Positions 17,721 through 27,566 are shown, numbered from the stretch's first letter. The stretch is DNA of 64,000 nucleotides from Anaeropeptidivorans aminofermentans (GCF_940670685.1 NZ_OW711693.1:2232001-2296000), one strand, 5' to 3'. Notes: generated from the letters alone by a model not told the origin. Numbers and translations: made by a program.

Positions 17721-17749
17721 GAAAGGCGTATGATAGCCATACGCCTTTC
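17721..17749 (-). terminator. Hairpin terminator after aspS
   Basis: GAAAGGCGTATG pairs with CATACGCCTTTC over a five-base loop, 17 bases past the aspS stop. The T run on the minus strand is weak. It closes the relA-to-aspS group. Confidence 0.6.
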
Positions 17750-17765
17750 TAAATAAGAAGCTGTT

Positions 17766-19577
17766 TTATGATTCTTTTTCTTCGTGCCTTTTTACAAATT
17801 TATCTATGGAAATTCCGAGCTCTTTAAGCTGTACATCATCTACGATATTAGGAGCGTCAGTAAGGGGGCATGATGCGTCCTTAACCTTAGGAAATGCCAT
17901 AACTTCTCTTATGGAAGGGGTTTTTGCCATAATCATAGCAACCCTGTCAAGGCCGTAGGCAATGCCGCCGTGAGGAGGTGCCCCGTATTTGAAAGCTTCA
18001 AGAAGGAAGCCAAAGCGTTCTTCCGCATCCTCATCTGTAAAGCCCAATATTTCAAACATTTTCTTCTGAATATTATTCTGATATATTCTAAGGCTGCCGC
18101 CGCCTAATTCATAACCGTTTGCAACAATATCATAGGCTTTTGCCCTTACCTTTGCAGGGTCTTTATCCAAAAGCTCATAGTCTTCTTCCATAGGAGAAGT
18201 AAAGGGATGGTGCTTTGCAAAAAATCTGTTTGCCTCCTCGTCCCATTCAAGAAGAGGGAATTCTGTAACCCATAAAAGCTTATATTCATTGGGGTCAATA
18301 AGGTCTTCACGTCTTGCGATTTCGCATCTTAAATTACCTAAGGCATCAAATACAATTTCATTTTTATCGGCGCAGATTAATATTAAATCATTGGCCTTTG
18401 CATCAAAGGCATCGGCAATTTCTTTAAGCCTGTCGTCACTGAAGAATTTAGAAAGAGTGGTTTTATAGGTCCCGTCTTCCAAAATACTAATCCAAGCAAG
18501 GCCTTTTGCCTTATAGGTTTTAACATATTCAATAAGCGCGTCTATTTTCTTTCTGGGATAATTGGCAAGGCCCTCTGCCTTTATTCCTCTTACGCTTCCG
18601 CCTGCTTCAAGGGCAGAATTAAATACGCCGAATTCAGTACCCTGAATAAGCTCGGAAATATCCTTAAGCTCCATTCCAAAGCGAAGGTCCGGCTTGTCGG
18701 AGCCGTAACGCTCCATTGCTTCATTATAAGTCATTCTCTGAAGGGGTACTGGAAGGTCTATATCTAAAACATCTTTAAAAATCTTTTTAAGAAGCCTTTC
18801 ATTTCTTTCAAGCACGTCATCAATATCAACGAAGGACATTTCAATATCCACCTGAGTAAATTCCGGCTGACGGTCTGCCCTTAAATCTTCATCTCTAAAG
18901 CATTTTACGATTTGATAATATTTATCGAAACCTGAAACCATTAAAAGCTGCTTGAAAAGCTGAGGAGACTGGGGAAGCGCATAGAAATTCCCCGGATAAA
19001 TTCTGCTGGGAACAAGATAGTCTCTTGCACCTTCCGGAGTGCTTTTCGTAAGCATGGGTGTTTCTATTTCAAGAAAGCCCTCTTCATTTAAAAAACCTCT
19101 GAAGCTTTGGGCAATTTTATGACGCATCATAATATTTTTCTGAAGCTCCGACTTTCTTAAATCGATATATCTGTATTTCAGGCGCAAATCGTCCTTAACC
19201 CCTGTATCGGCAACCTGAAAAGGCGGAACCTCCGATTCTGAAAGGATTCTGAATTCATCTATTTCAATTTCTATTTTTCCTGTTTCCATATCGGGGTTTA
19301 CATTTTCTGCTGTTCTTGCACATACGGTACCGCTAAAGGCCACTACATACTCTCCCCTTACGGATTCAGCCTTTTCAAAAACCTCTTTTGAAGTTTTTTC
19401 CTCGTTTACAACCCCTTGAACAATGCCTGATCTATCCCTTAAAGCTATAAATATAAGCTGACCGAGATTTCTTCTTTTATTGACCCAGCCCATTACTGTT
19501 ACACGGCTGCCGATAAGATGCTCTCTTACCTCGCTGCACATATGGGTTCTTTTAAGGCCCTGCATAGATTCACTCAT
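17766..19577 (-). CDS. aspS: Aspartyl-tRNA synthetase
   Basis: Class IIb synthetase charging tRNA-Asp. 603 residues, the bacterial-type length. It has an N-terminal OB-fold anticodon-binding domain (about 1-110), class II motif 1 around the FLNEEGFLEIETPMLTKSTPEGARDYLVPSR region, motif 2 FRDEDLRADRQPEFTQ, the bacterial GAD insertion (about 290-420) and motif 3 GIAYGLDRVAM near the C-terminus. ATG follows AAAGGAG. Last gene of the relA-dtd-MBL-hemZ-hisS-aspS group; hisS-aspS adjacency is common in Bacillota. I cannot tell whether it is a discriminating or non-discriminating enzyme. Confidence 0.98.
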   Translation of the reverse strand: MSESMQGLKRTHMCSEVREHLIGSRVTVMGWVNKRRNLGQLIFIALRDRSGIVQGVVNEEKTSKEVFEKAESVRGEYVVAFSGTVCARTAENVNPDMETGKIEIEIDEFRILSESEVPPFQVADTGVKDDLRLKYRYIDLRKSELQKNIMMRHKIAQSFRGFLNEEGFLEIETPMLTKSTPEGARDYLVPSRIYPGNFYALPQSPQLFKQLLMVSGFDKYYQIVKCFRDEDLRADRQPEFTQVDIEMSFVDIDDVLERNERLLKKIFKDVLDIDLPVPLQRMTYNEAMERYGSDKPDLRFGMELKDISELIQGTEFGVFNSALEAGGSVRGIKAEGLANYPRKKIDALIEYVKTYKAKGLAWISILEDGTYKTTLSKFFSDDRLKEIADAFDAKANDLILICADKNEIVFDALGNLRCEIARREDLIDPNEYKLLWVTEFPLLEWDEEANRFFAKHHPFTSPMEEDYELLDKDPAKVRAKAYDIVANGYELGGGSLRIYQNNIQKKMFEILGFTDEDAEERFGFLLEAFKYGAPPHGGIAYGLDRVAMIMAKTPSIREVMAFPKVKDASCPLTDAPNIVDDVQLKELGISIDKFVKRHEEKES

Positions 19578-19605
19578 GTTTTACCGCTCCTTTAAAATGG
19601 TTTCT

Positions 19606-20859
19606 TTATTTTAAAAAGAATTCAGCTATTTTATCAAGCTCGATTTCTATTACTTCTCCTGTTTCCATGTTCTTAAGACCTGCTTTATTATTTTTAAGCT
19701 CGTCATCTCCAAGAACCATGGAATACTTTGAGCCTATTTTGTCGGAATATTTAAGCTGTGCCTTTACACTTCTGCCGACGATATCACAATCGGCGGCAAT
19801 GCCTTTATTCCTAAGGGCATAGGCAAGGGCCTGGCTTTTTAAAAACCCTGCTTCTCCTATGGAGCCGATGTAAAGGGTCCTTTTATTCTTAGGCTCGGGA
19901 AGCTTATTGTTTTTTTCAAGGATCATCATGATTCTTTCAAGACCTATGGCAAAGCCGCAGGCTCCAAGCTCGGGGCCGCCGGTTTCCCCGATCATTTTAT
20001 CATAGCGTCCGCCGCCGCATACGGTGGACTGGGCACCTAAATCTCCTGAAATAAATTCAAAAACCGTCCTTGTGTAATAATCAAGGCCGCGGACAATTCT
20101 TGGGTCAACAATATATGCTATACCCATGGAATCCAAGATTTCTTTAAGCTTATTAAAATGCTCCCTATCCTCTTCTGTAAGATAGTCTATTACCGACGGG
20201 GCGGCGTCAACAATATCTTTACAGGAAGGAACTTTGCAGTCCAAAACTCTTAAAGGATTCTTCTCATATCTTTCTTTGCAGGCAGGGCAGAGATTATCGT
20301 AATTCTCTGCTAAATAGTCCTTTAAAGCCTTGTGATAAAGGGTCCTTGATTCTTCGTTTCCGATGGAGTTTATATGAAGTGTTACGTTTTCGATGCCAAG
20401 CTTTTCCAATATTTCTTTTCCTAAAGAAATCACTTCCGCATCGGCGGCAGGAGAATAGGTTCCGATGACTTCTATGCCGTATTGGTTAAATTCTCTCTGT
20501 CTTCCTGCCTGAGGCTTTTCGTAGCGAAAGCATTTCGTAATATAATACTGCTTTATAGGCTGAGGATTTGCATACATTTTATTTTCGATAAAACTTCTTG
20601 CAACCCCCGCTGTGCCTTCCGGCTTAAGGGTTATGCTTCTGCCGCCCTTATCCTCAAAGGTATACATTTCTTTATTGACAATGTCGGAGGTATCTCCTAC
20701 GTTTTTCACAAAAAGCTCTGTATGTTCAAAAATTGGAGTCCTTATTTCAGATGCCCCGTAAATATGGCTTACGTTTCGCAAAATTTCTTCAAGCCATTGC
20801 CAGCCGTAAATTTCCGGAGCATAGATATCCTTTGTCCCTCTGGGAAGCTGTGTCAACAT
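19606..20859 (-). CDS. hisS: Histidyl-tRNA synthetase
   Basis: Class IIa synthetase, 417 residues. Motif 1 lies around IRTPIFEHTELF, motif 2 is CFRYEKPQAGRQREFNQ, the histidine signatures RGLDYYT and GGGRYD are present, and motif 3 is GFAIGLERIMM. A C-terminal anticodon-binding domain of about 95 residues follows. Its start overlaps the end of hemZ by seven bases, indicating translational coupling. No T-box leader is visible immediately upstream, so expression presumably depends on the relA-proximal promoter. Confidence 0.98.
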   Translation of the reverse strand: MLTQLPRGTKDIYAPEIYGWQWLEEILRNVSHIYGASEIRTPIFEHTELFVKNVGDTSDIVNKEMYTFEDKGGRSITLKPEGTAGVARSFIENKMYANPQPIKQYYITKCFRYEKPQAGRQREFNQYGIEVIGTYSPAADAEVISLGKEILEKLGIENVTLHINSIGNEESRTLYHKALKDYLAENYDNLCPACKERYEKNPLRVLDCKVPSCKDIVDAAPSVIDYLTEEDREHFNKLKEILDSMGIAYIVDPRIVRGLDYYTRTVFEFISGDLGAQSTVCGGGRYDKMIGETGGPELGACGFAIGLERIMMILEKNNKLPEPKNKRTLYIGSIGEAGFLKSQALAYALRNKGIAADCDIVGRSVKAQLKYSDKIGSKYSMVLGDDELKNNKAGLKNMETGEVIEIELDKIAEFFLK

Positions 20860-22292
20860 AATATTTCCTCCAATCTTTTCTTTCTTTCTATCATTTCGTC
20901 GATACGGTTGATATATTCTAAAGGCTCCTTCACATTAAAAGCCCGTTCTATTCTATTGGTATCAAGGTTTACGTATTTTGTGGTGGCCCCTGCCCCTAAG
21001 GCAAGAATGTCCTGCTTTTCTTCCATAATCTGAACATTGTATACGCCTTCATAGCCTTTTTCGGCGTAGCCGACGTTTTCGAAATTCCCTACCATATTCT
21101 TCTGGCGGTACATATAATAAGGCTCTAAATGAAGCCTCTCCATAGAACTTGAAGCGATATGAAGAAAGTCTTCCATTTCCTTCATTCGAACGAAATTATA
21201 GGAACTAAGCTCTTCTTTAAGCCTTGAAGCTCTTTTAATTGCAAGGGTATGCACCGTCACACTTTTGGGAGAAAGCTTTTCAATTTCATTAAAGGTATAG
21301 GAAACATCTTCCATATCCTCTCCGGGAAGGCCTAAAATCAAATCAATATTAATATTGTCAAAGCCCTCGCCGCGGGCAAGATGATAGGCATTTAAAAAAT
21401 CCGAAACACTATGGCGGCGGCCGATAAGCTTAAGGGTTTTATCGTTCATGGTCTGGGGGTTTACGGAGATACGGGATACGTTATATTTTTTGAATAGTTT
21501 AAGCTTTTCTTTGTTTATGGTATCGGGTCTTCCCGCTTCTACGCAGAATTCCTTAATATAAGAAAAATCAAATTTAGTGCGTATCGTATACAGAAGCTTT
21601 TCAAGGCTTTTTTCATCAAGGCTTGTAGGGGTTCCGCCGCCTATGTATATGTTTTCAAGCCTGCTCTTTGCAAAATATTCCTTTGCATATTCCATTTCCT
21701 TAAAAAGAGCCTCCAAATACGGCTCTGTGGTGCTTTCATACTTTTTTATGGGGTATGCAGTAAAGGAACAGTAAAGACATCTTGTAGGACAGAAGGGAAT
21801 GCCAATATAAAGGCTTTTGTCCTTTCCGTCGTTTCCCGAGAGAATGGCTTTTTCCTTTTCGGCTACTTTAATGGATAAATCTATTTTTTCGTCACTGCAT
21901 AAATAAACAGATTTCATATAATCATATATTTCTTTCTGTGTAAGCCCTTTTTCCATAAGGTTTCTTAGGATTTTTGCAGGCCTTATGCCGATTAGAATGC
22001 CCCATTTGCTTTTGATACCGGTAAAATCTGAAAGTACAGTATAAACTGCAATTTGGAGCCTGTTTTTTATATGCTTTAAATTATTTTTTGAAGCTTTAAG
22101 CTTATGTTCTGATTTTTTATTCCCATCTTCCATTACACAGGCGGATATTTCATCTTTATGAATAGAGGTCTTTATAGAAAGCCCTTCATCAGAGACCTCA
22201 TGAGTAAAAATAGGCCTGACATTAGGGAAAAATATCTGTACGATTGTAAATACTTCGTTTCTAAAGTCATGCCCATCTAAAACGCAGTTCAT
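20853..22292 (-). CDS. hemZ: HemZ-type radical SAM coproporphyrinogen III oxidase-like protein
   Basis: Radical SAM protein of the oxygen-independent coproporphyrinogen III oxidase superfamily. 479 residues with an N-terminal extension of about 160 residues typical of HemZ rather than HemN. The 4Fe-4S motif is CPTRCLYCSF (C-x3-C-x2-C), followed by YIGGGTPTSL and later NIDLILGLPGED. The B. subtilis counterpart acts in anaerobic heme synthesis, but several members of this superfamily are not heme enzymes (for example HemW, heme chaperones), so substrate is inferred. Lies between an MBL hydrolase and hisS in one tight cluster. Confidence 0.9.
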   Translation of the reverse strand: MNCVLDGHDFRNEVFTIVQIFFPNVRPIFTHEVSDEGLSIKTSIHKDEISACVMEDGNKKSEHKLKASKNNLKHIKNRLQIAVYTVLSDFTGIKSKWGILIGIRPAKILRNLMEKGLTQKEIYDYMKSVYLCSDEKIDLSIKVAEKEKAILSGNDGKDKSLYIGIPFCPTRCLYCSFTAYPIKKYESTTEPYLEALFKEMEYAKEYFAKSRLENIYIGGGTPTSLDEKSLEKLLYTIRTKFDFSYIKEFCVEAGRPDTINKEKLKLFKKYNVSRISVNPQTMNDKTLKLIGRRHSVSDFLNAYHLARGEGFDNINIDLILGLPGEDMEDVSYTFNEIEKLSPKSVTVHTLAIKRASRLKEELSSYNFVRMKEMEDFLHIASSSMERLHLEPYYMYRQKNMVGNFENVGYAEKGYEGVYNVQIMEEKQDILALGAGATTKYVNLDTNRIERAFNVKEPLEYINRIDEMIERKKRLEEILC

Positions 22293-22293
22293 A

Positions 22294-22926
22294 CTATTGC
22301 TCCCTTAAAAAGAAATTCATTTTCTTTTCATGGCCTATCGTGGTTGCCCTTCCGTGACCGGGCAGAACTTTAACGTCCTCAGGAAGCACGGCGATTTTCT
22401 TCTTAAGATTTTCCACAAGAGCTTTGCCGTCCCCATAAGGAAAGTCTGAACGGCCTACACTTTCAAAAAATAAAGAATCTCCTGAAAAAAGAATGCCGTT
22501 TTTTTCATCGTAATAGCATACGCCTCCCTTTGTATGGCCAGGGGTATGGATTACCTTAAGTTCACCTTCGCCTACTTTTACAATGTCTCCTTCTTTAAGG
22601 ACTACATCGGTTTTTACAGATACGGCATGCCAGCCAAGCCTTTTGGATTCATTTTCCATAGGGTCAAGAAGAAAATCAATTTCGTCCTCATGGGCATATA
22701 CGGGAACGTTAATTTTTGCTATAACTTCATTGACTGCCGAAATATGGTCAAAATGACCGTGGGTAAGCAAAATAGCCTTTAATACAAGGCCATTTTCATT
22801 CAATGCATGGATAAGCTTGTCCTCGTCCTTTCCGGGATCTATGAGAACGGCTTCCTTTGTATTTTCGTCGTAATATATATAGGCGTTTACGAACATTGTG
22901 GATACAGGTACATTAATAACTTTCAT
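22294..22926 (-). CDS. Metallo-beta-lactamase-fold hydrolase (glyoxalase II-like)
   Basis: 210-residue single-domain MBL protein. The zinc motif is THGHFDH (H-x-H-x-D-H), with downstream ligands in the IHTPGHTKGG and VLPGHG segments. This compact YqgX-like type is often annotated as hydroxyacylglutathione hydrolase, but it lacks the C-terminal substrate-binding domain of true glyoxalase II, so the physiological substrate is unknown. Starts nine bases after dtd, and ends one base before hemZ, consistent with the same transcript. Confidence 0.92.
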   Translation of the reverse strand: MKVINVPVSTMFVNAYIYYDENTKEAVLIDPGKDEDKLIHALNENGLVLKAILLTHGHFDHISAVNEVIAKINVPVYAHEDEIDFLLDPMENESKRLGWHAVSVKTDVVLKEGDIVKVGEGELKVIHTPGHTKGGVCYYDEKNGILFSGDSLFFESVGRSDFPYGDGKALVENLKKKIAVLPEDVKVLPGHGRATTIGHEKKMNFFLREQ

Positions 22927-22934
22927 GGCTCCTC

Positions 22935-23384
22935 CTAAAATGCTTTATCGCTGTCTAAAAGTATGGTAACAGGCCCGTCGTTAAGAAGCTCAACCTCCAT
23001 ATGGGTCTGAAATATCCCGCTTTCTACATTTTTAAATGAGGCCTTCATTAATTCAACAAATTCATTATACATCTTCTCAGCTAAGGAAGGCTCAGCCCCG
23101 TTTATATAGCTGGGCCGCCTTCCTTTTCTGGCATCTCCGTATAAAGTAAAGTTAGGGATTAATAAAATACCGCCCTCTATATCTGAAACCGATAAATTCA
23201 TCTTGTCGTTTTCATCTTCAAAAACCCTTAAATTTATAAGCTTATCGGCTATATATTCCATGGTTTTTCTGTCGTCTTTAGGCCCAAAGCCCACAAGGGC
23301 CATGATGCCTTCTTTTATTTCTCCTACGACTTTGTTGTCTACAGTAACTTTAGCATATTTAACTCTTTGAACAATGCTTCTCAT
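22935..23384 (-). CDS. dtd: D-aminoacyl-tRNA deacylase
   Basis: Removes D-amino acids (and misacylated glycine) from tRNA. 149 residues, normal for Dtd. Family landmarks: MRSIVQRVKYAKVTVD at the N-terminus, the NFTLYGDARKGRRPSY loop corresponding to the SQxT active-site motif (here NFTL in place of SQFTL), and the C-terminal MEVELLNDGPVT corresponding to the Gly-cisPro region (NxGPVT). Located directly after relA, the usual neighbourhood in Bacillota. Confidence 0.96.
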   Translation of the reverse strand: MRSIVQRVKYAKVTVDNKVVGEIKEGIMALVGFGPKDDRKTMEYIADKLINLRVFEDENDKMNLSVSDIEGGILLIPNFTLYGDARKGRRPSYINGAEPSLAEKMYNEFVELMKASFKNVESGIFQTHMEVELLNDGPVTILLDSDKAF

Positions 23385-23405
23385 AATAAATCTCCATATA
23401 GTGTT

Positions 23406-25793
23406 TTATGTGGTAAGTCTTTTTATTTCTCCAACGCCTGGAATATTGAGTATCTTCTGGCAAACCCTGTCCAGCTGGTCTCTTGAGGATATTTCTATTA
23501 TAATATTAAAAATAGCCTCATTATTTGCAGAGCGGGCATTAATGCTTTTAACGGATATTTTATAATCACTGAAAATCCTTGAAATATCTATCACAAGACC
23601 CATTCTGTCTTCACAGATAATGTTTAAATCGGCTCTGAAAGTCATTCCGTCGCTGGAATCAGGAATGGACCATTCGGCTTCAATGAGCCTATGTCTTTCA
23701 GATTGAGGAAGATGAATAATATTTGTACAGTCTGTACGGTGAATGGAGACCCCCCTTCCTCTGGTGGTAAAGCCTACGATTTCATCCCCCGGCACAGGGG
23801 AACAGCATTTTGAAAACCGAACAGATAAATCACCAACGCCCTGAACCATAATACCGCTTTTTTTCTTCGTCTTCTTTGCTTCGCTGTAATCGACATTCAT
23901 TACGTCTTCAAGGTCTGTTTCTTCGGCCTTTTTCTTTTCAAGCTCAAGTTTTTTCAAATATGTCTGCTCTTTGTTATACTCTTCAATAAGGCGGTTTATA
24001 ACCTGGCCTTCCTTCATGCCGCCGTGACCTACGGAAGCATAAAGTGCATCCATATTTTTAAAGCTGTATTTATTTAGTATGATTTTCTTTCTTGCTTCCG
24101 TAAGTAAATTAATGATATCGAAGCCTTTTCTCTTGGCTTCAATTTCCATTAACTCCTTGCCTCTGATAATATTTTCTTCTTTATTTTCTTTTTTAAACCA
24201 TTGGTTAATCTTATTTCTTGCCTGACTTGTTTTAACAAGACTAAGCCACTCATGCTTCGGGCCTGTCGAGTTTCTCGAAGTTATAACCTCTACCCTATCT
24301 CCCGTTTGAAGCACATAATCAAAGGAAACGATGCTTCCGTTAACCCTTGCGCTTATCATATTATTTCCTACGGCAGAGTGTATAGAATAAGCAAAGTCAA
24401 TAGGGGTAGAGCCGTTTGGAAGGCTTACCACCTCACCCTTTGGTGTAAAGCAATAAACATGGTCTTGAAAAATACTAAGTTCTGTTTTAAGCTCTGTTAA
24501 ATACTCTCTGTTGTCCGACAAATCTCTTTGCCAGTCCAATATTTGTCTAAGCCAATTAAGCTTTTCTTCTTCACTTTCTGATTTTGCCGTATTTCCGTCG
24601 GGGGATTCTTTATATTTCCAATGGGCCGCAATACCGTATTCGGCAGTTCTGTGCATATCCCATGTTCTTATTTGCAGCTCAAAAGGCTCTCCTTCAGGCC
24701 CTATAAGGGTAGTATGGAGAGATTGATACATATTAGGCTTAGGCATAGAAACATAATCTTTAAATCTGCCCTGAATCGGCTTGTACATTTCATGGACTAT
24801 TCCTAAAACTTCATAGCATTCTATAACTGTATTTACAATTACCCTGACAGCAAATAAATCATACATCTGGTCAAGGGTAATATTTTTTCTGACCATTTTT
24901 TTATATATACTGAAAAAATGCTTCGGCCTTCCTTCAACTGTGCCTTTAAGGTTATTTTCCGAAAGCTTTTCATTGAGGTCTTTGATAATCTTATCTACGT
25001 ACTCAAGGCGTTCCCTTTGTTTTCTCTTAATTTTTTCAGCTAAATCGTAATAAGAATCTGGATTAAGGTATCGAAAGGACAAATCTTCAAGCTCATAGCG
25101 TATTTTTGAAATACCTAATCTATGGGCCAAAGGTGCATAGATATCAAGAGTTTCCTGGGCTGTTTTTACCTGCTTGTCGTGGGCTTTATATTTAAGGGTT
25201 CTCATATTATGGAGCCTGTCGGCGATTTTAATGACGATTACCCTGATATCCTTAGCCATTGCAAGAAACATTTTGCGGTAGTTTTCTGCCTGAAGCTCCT
25301 CGCTTCTTGCAAGCCTTTCTTTAAGCTCGGCTTCTTCCCGTTCACGCTCTCTTATTTTTTCTTCCTGATATTTTATTTTGCTTTCTCTGATTCTTTTTTC
25401 CGTATGTTCTGTAAGCTGCTTTTCAAGTTCCTCATGCTTCTGGGCGTCAAGCTCTTTTTTATATTCGATTTTCTCAAGCTTTGTAACACCGTCAACCAGA
25501 TTTGCCACTTCCTCGGAAAACATGGAAACCAAATCTTCATAGGTGTATTTTGTATCTTCTATAACATCATGCAAAATTCCTGCAACGATGGATTCTAAAT
25601 CAAGACCTAATTCCGCCAGAATAACCGCTACGGAAAGGGGATGGATAACGTAAGGCTCTCCTGATTTTCTAAGCTGACCGTCATGAGCCTCCAAAGCAAC
25701 CCTATATGCTTTTTCAACAACGGATAAATCTTTGGCAGGGTGATAAGTCTTAATTTTCCCGATTAAATCATCATAAATTTCTTGAGCAGTCAT
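23406..25793 (-). CDS. relA: Bifunctional (p)ppGpp synthetase/hydrolase with an HD-domain insertion
   Basis: RelA/SpoT-family long RSH protein making and degrading the stringent-response alarmone. Domains: HD hydrolase (about 25-205, LHDVIED at 74-80), synthetase (about 290-400, with GRPKHFFSIYKKM and GRFKDYVSMPKPNMYQSLHTT), TGS (about 440-500), helical/zinc-finger region and C-terminal ACT. 795 residues, about 55-60 longer than usual. The excess is a Glu/Lys/Arg-rich, probably coiled-coil insertion at about residues 112-166, between DGVTKLEKI and the conserved QAENYRKMFLAMA helix. Start set at the ATG at 25793, nine bases after AAGGAGG; a GTG at 25802 abuts the ribosome site. Confidence 0.96.
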   Translation of the reverse strand: MTAQEIYDDLIGKIKTYHPAKDLSVVEKAYRVALEAHDGQLRKSGEPYVIHPLSVAVILAELGLDLESIVAGILHDVIEDTKYTYEDLVSMFSEEVANLVDGVTKLEKIEYKKELDAQKHEELEKQLTEHTEKRIRESKIKYQEEKIREREREEAELKERLARSEELQAENYRKMFLAMAKDIRVIVIKIADRLHNMRTLKYKAHDKQVKTAQETLDIYAPLAHRLGISKIRYELEDLSFRYLNPDSYYDLAEKIKRKQRERLEYVDKIIKDLNEKLSENNLKGTVEGRPKHFFSIYKKMVRKNITLDQMYDLFAVRVIVNTVIECYEVLGIVHEMYKPIQGRFKDYVSMPKPNMYQSLHTTLIGPEGEPFELQIRTWDMHRTAEYGIAAHWKYKESPDGNTAKSESEEEKLNWLRQILDWQRDLSDNREYLTELKTELSIFQDHVYCFTPKGEVVSLPNGSTPIDFAYSIHSAVGNNMISARVNGSIVSFDYVLQTGDRVEVITSRNSTGPKHEWLSLVKTSQARNKINQWFKKENKEENIIRGKELMEIEAKRKGFDIINLLTEARKKIILNKYSFKNMDALYASVGHGGMKEGQVINRLIEEYNKEQTYLKKLELEKKKAEETDLEDVMNVDYSEAKKTKKKSGIMVQGVGDLSVRFSKCCSPVPGDEIVGFTTRGRGVSIHRTDCTNIIHLPQSERHRLIEAEWSIPDSSDGMTFRADLNIICEDRMGLVIDISRIFSDYKISVKSINARSANNEAIFNIIIEISSRDQLDRVCQKILNIPGVGEIKRLTT

Positions 25794-25825
25794 CAGTCTC
25801 ACCCTCCTTTTTAAGATATTAAATA

Positions 25826-25854
25826 ATTATAAATTCTATCTTTCATAATTGCAA
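25826..25854 (-). promoter_or_regulatory. Promoter of the relA operon
   Basis: TTGCAA (25849-25854), 17-base spacer, perfect TATAAT (25826-25831) on the minus strand, between the permease stop and relA. It makes relA the first gene of a group running through aspS. Confidence 0.8.
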
Positions 25855-25877
25855 CAGCATTCTTGCAATTTATACAA

Positions 25878-27140
25878 TTATTCGCTAAGCGCTTTTGTTT
25901 TTTCTATTTCTTTGTTGAGTTTGTATCTTTCTATATACCTTACTATAAATATCTTAATTACTGCACAAAGAGGCACCGCAAAAAGCATACCTAATATGCC
26001 GAATAAATTCCCTGCTACGGCAAGGGCGATAATAACCACCGGCGGGCTAAGCTTAACTCTTTCGCCCACGACTTTAGGAACAATAAATATACCGTCAATC
26101 TGCTGGAGAACAAGTATGGCTACTACGGCATAAAGGGCTTTTATAGGCGGGCCTGTAATAAGGGCAACTGTAACCGCCAGTATAAAGGCAACCAGTGCGC
26201 CAAAATAAGGTATTAGATTTGAAAAGCCTGTAACTATGCCGATAATAACGGCAAAATCTATATTAAGCATTGAAAGGGTTATACTCATAAGCACGGCCAT
26301 TATAGCGGCGTCTGTAAGCTGCCCTCTGATATAGCCTGAAAAAACCATATGAAAATCTTTGGCAGTGTTTCTTGCCTTCATGTTAAACTTCTTTGAGAAA
26401 AACGTATCCATTAAATCTGATACAATATATGAAAGGTAATCCTTATGCTGCATAATATAGAAGCCGAGCACCAAAGAAATTATAAAATTTACAATGCCGC
26501 TTCCGGCAGAGGTGATGCTTTTTACTATATTGCTGGAAAAGCCGTTTAAAGCATTTTTTAAATACATAACAATCTGGCTTAAATAGCCCTCAAAATAATC
26601 CGACATGTCAAGCTTTGCAAATTCCTTGCTTATAAGGCTTAAAAGCTCACTCGTCTGGCTTATTGTAGAATTAACAAGATTAACGATTGTATTTGTAAGA
26701 TTATCGTCCTTGTCACCTGTCTTAACAATAATAACATATATGAAAACGGAAATTATAAGTGTTAGGGTAATATATGAAAGAGCGGCTCCGGCTGTACGTT
26801 TTTTAAACTTTTCTTCCGGTTTTTCAAGCTTGTCTGATTTAATAATATTCTTTTCCTTTAAATAAGGTATAACAATGTCCTTTTTAAGTTTGTCATAATA
26901 TTTTTGATAAAAATCCGCCATAGGGTCAAGCAAATATGCAATTACGGCGGCAATGATAAGGGGTGAAAAAAGGCTTGCAACCTTTTTAAAAATAGAAATT
27001 ATATTATTCAGAACATGTTTAATATCCACTATCACATATGCGGCACCGTCAATTACAAGAAACAGGATATATATAATAGCCGCAGTAATAATAACGTGAA
27101 TAGATATTTTGAAATAATCTTTATCCAGTGGAAGCTTCAA
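25878..27140 (-). CDS. AI-2E/YtvI-family permease
   Basis: 420-residue membrane protein of the AI-2E transporter (PerM/TqsA) superfamily: about eight hydrophobic segments, a charged soluble stretch at about residues 80-120, and the family motif around LIPYFGALVAFILAVTVALITGP plus GERVKLSPPVVIIALAVAG near the C-terminus. Members export autoinducer-2 or act as Na+ (or Li+)/H+ antiporters, so the function here is open. TTG start at 27140 with AAAGGGGTG six bases upstream. Followed at short distance by relA, which has its own promoter. Confidence 0.88.
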   Translation of the reverse strand: MKLPLDKDYFKISIHVIITAAIIYILFLVIDGAAYVIVDIKHVLNNIISIFKKVASLFSPLIIAAVIAYLLDPMADFYQKYYDKLKKDIVIPYLKEKNIIKSDKLEKPEEKFKKRTAGAALSYITLTLIISVFIYVIIVKTGDKDDNLTNTIVNLVNSTISQTSELLSLISKEFAKLDMSDYFEGYLSQIVMYLKNALNGFSSNIVKSITSAGSGIVNFIISLVLGFYIMQHKDYLSYIVSDLMDTFFSKKFNMKARNTAKDFHMVFSGYIRGQLTDAAIMAVLMSITLSMLNIDFAVIIGIVTGFSNLIPYFGALVAFILAVTVALITGPPIKALYAVVAILVLQQIDGIFIVPKVVGERVKLSPPVVIIALAVAGNLFGILGMLFAVPLCAVIKIFIVRYIERYKLNKEIEKTKALSE

Positions 27141-27312
27141 AAATTACACCCCTTTTATATTAAAATGTCTTTATCTGATTGAGTAAATTTATATATAAAG
27201 TTACTTTATATATTTTATCCATTATACAATCTATTACGCAAAAATTCCAGTATTTTAGTTATTTTAAACATAGCATACGCTTTCATGCATTTGCCATGTC
27301 ACCAAAATACGA

Positions 27313-27401
27313 TTTTAGCAAGGCACTGCAGAAGGATTTACAAAGTTTCCTTGAAACTTTGCAAATATTACATTTTGACGAAAATGAATTCTGTCAAAAT
27401 G
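27313..27401. repeat. Repeat family 3, copy 1
   Basis: Contains TTTTAGCAAGGCA, then TTGAAACTT, and ends in a stem CATTTTGAC/GTCAAAATG around a core GAAAATGAATTCT. The same order of elements occurs at 30233-30314. Immediately downstream a plus-strand hairpin ACCCTGCGGTG/CATTGTAGGGT (27407-27437) is followed by ATCTTTTTAT. Nothing else is seen in the 449-base gap 27141-27589 apart from the DUF4097 terminator. Confidence 0.45.
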
Positions 27402-27540
27402 ATTAAACCCTGCGGTGTCAAAAAATCATTGTAGGGTATCTTTTTATAAATCTATCTTCTTATATTAAAGACCTTTAAGGGCCCTGGTATAATTTTCTAT
27501 GAGAATGCTTCTTCATTAACTATAAACCCTATTTTTGTAC

Positions 27541-27566
27541 AAAAAAACACCGATATATCATCGGCG
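27541..27566 (-). terminator. Terminator of the DUF4097 gene
   Basis: Seven-base-pair stem CGCCGAT/ATCGGTG (one G-U pair) followed on the minus strand by seven T, 24 bases after the stop codon. Confidence 0.75.

Noticed and set aside
27179-27406. Plus-strand 75-codon frame next to the AI-2E-family gene
   Set aside because: It runs through repeat family 3 and lacks a ribosome site.
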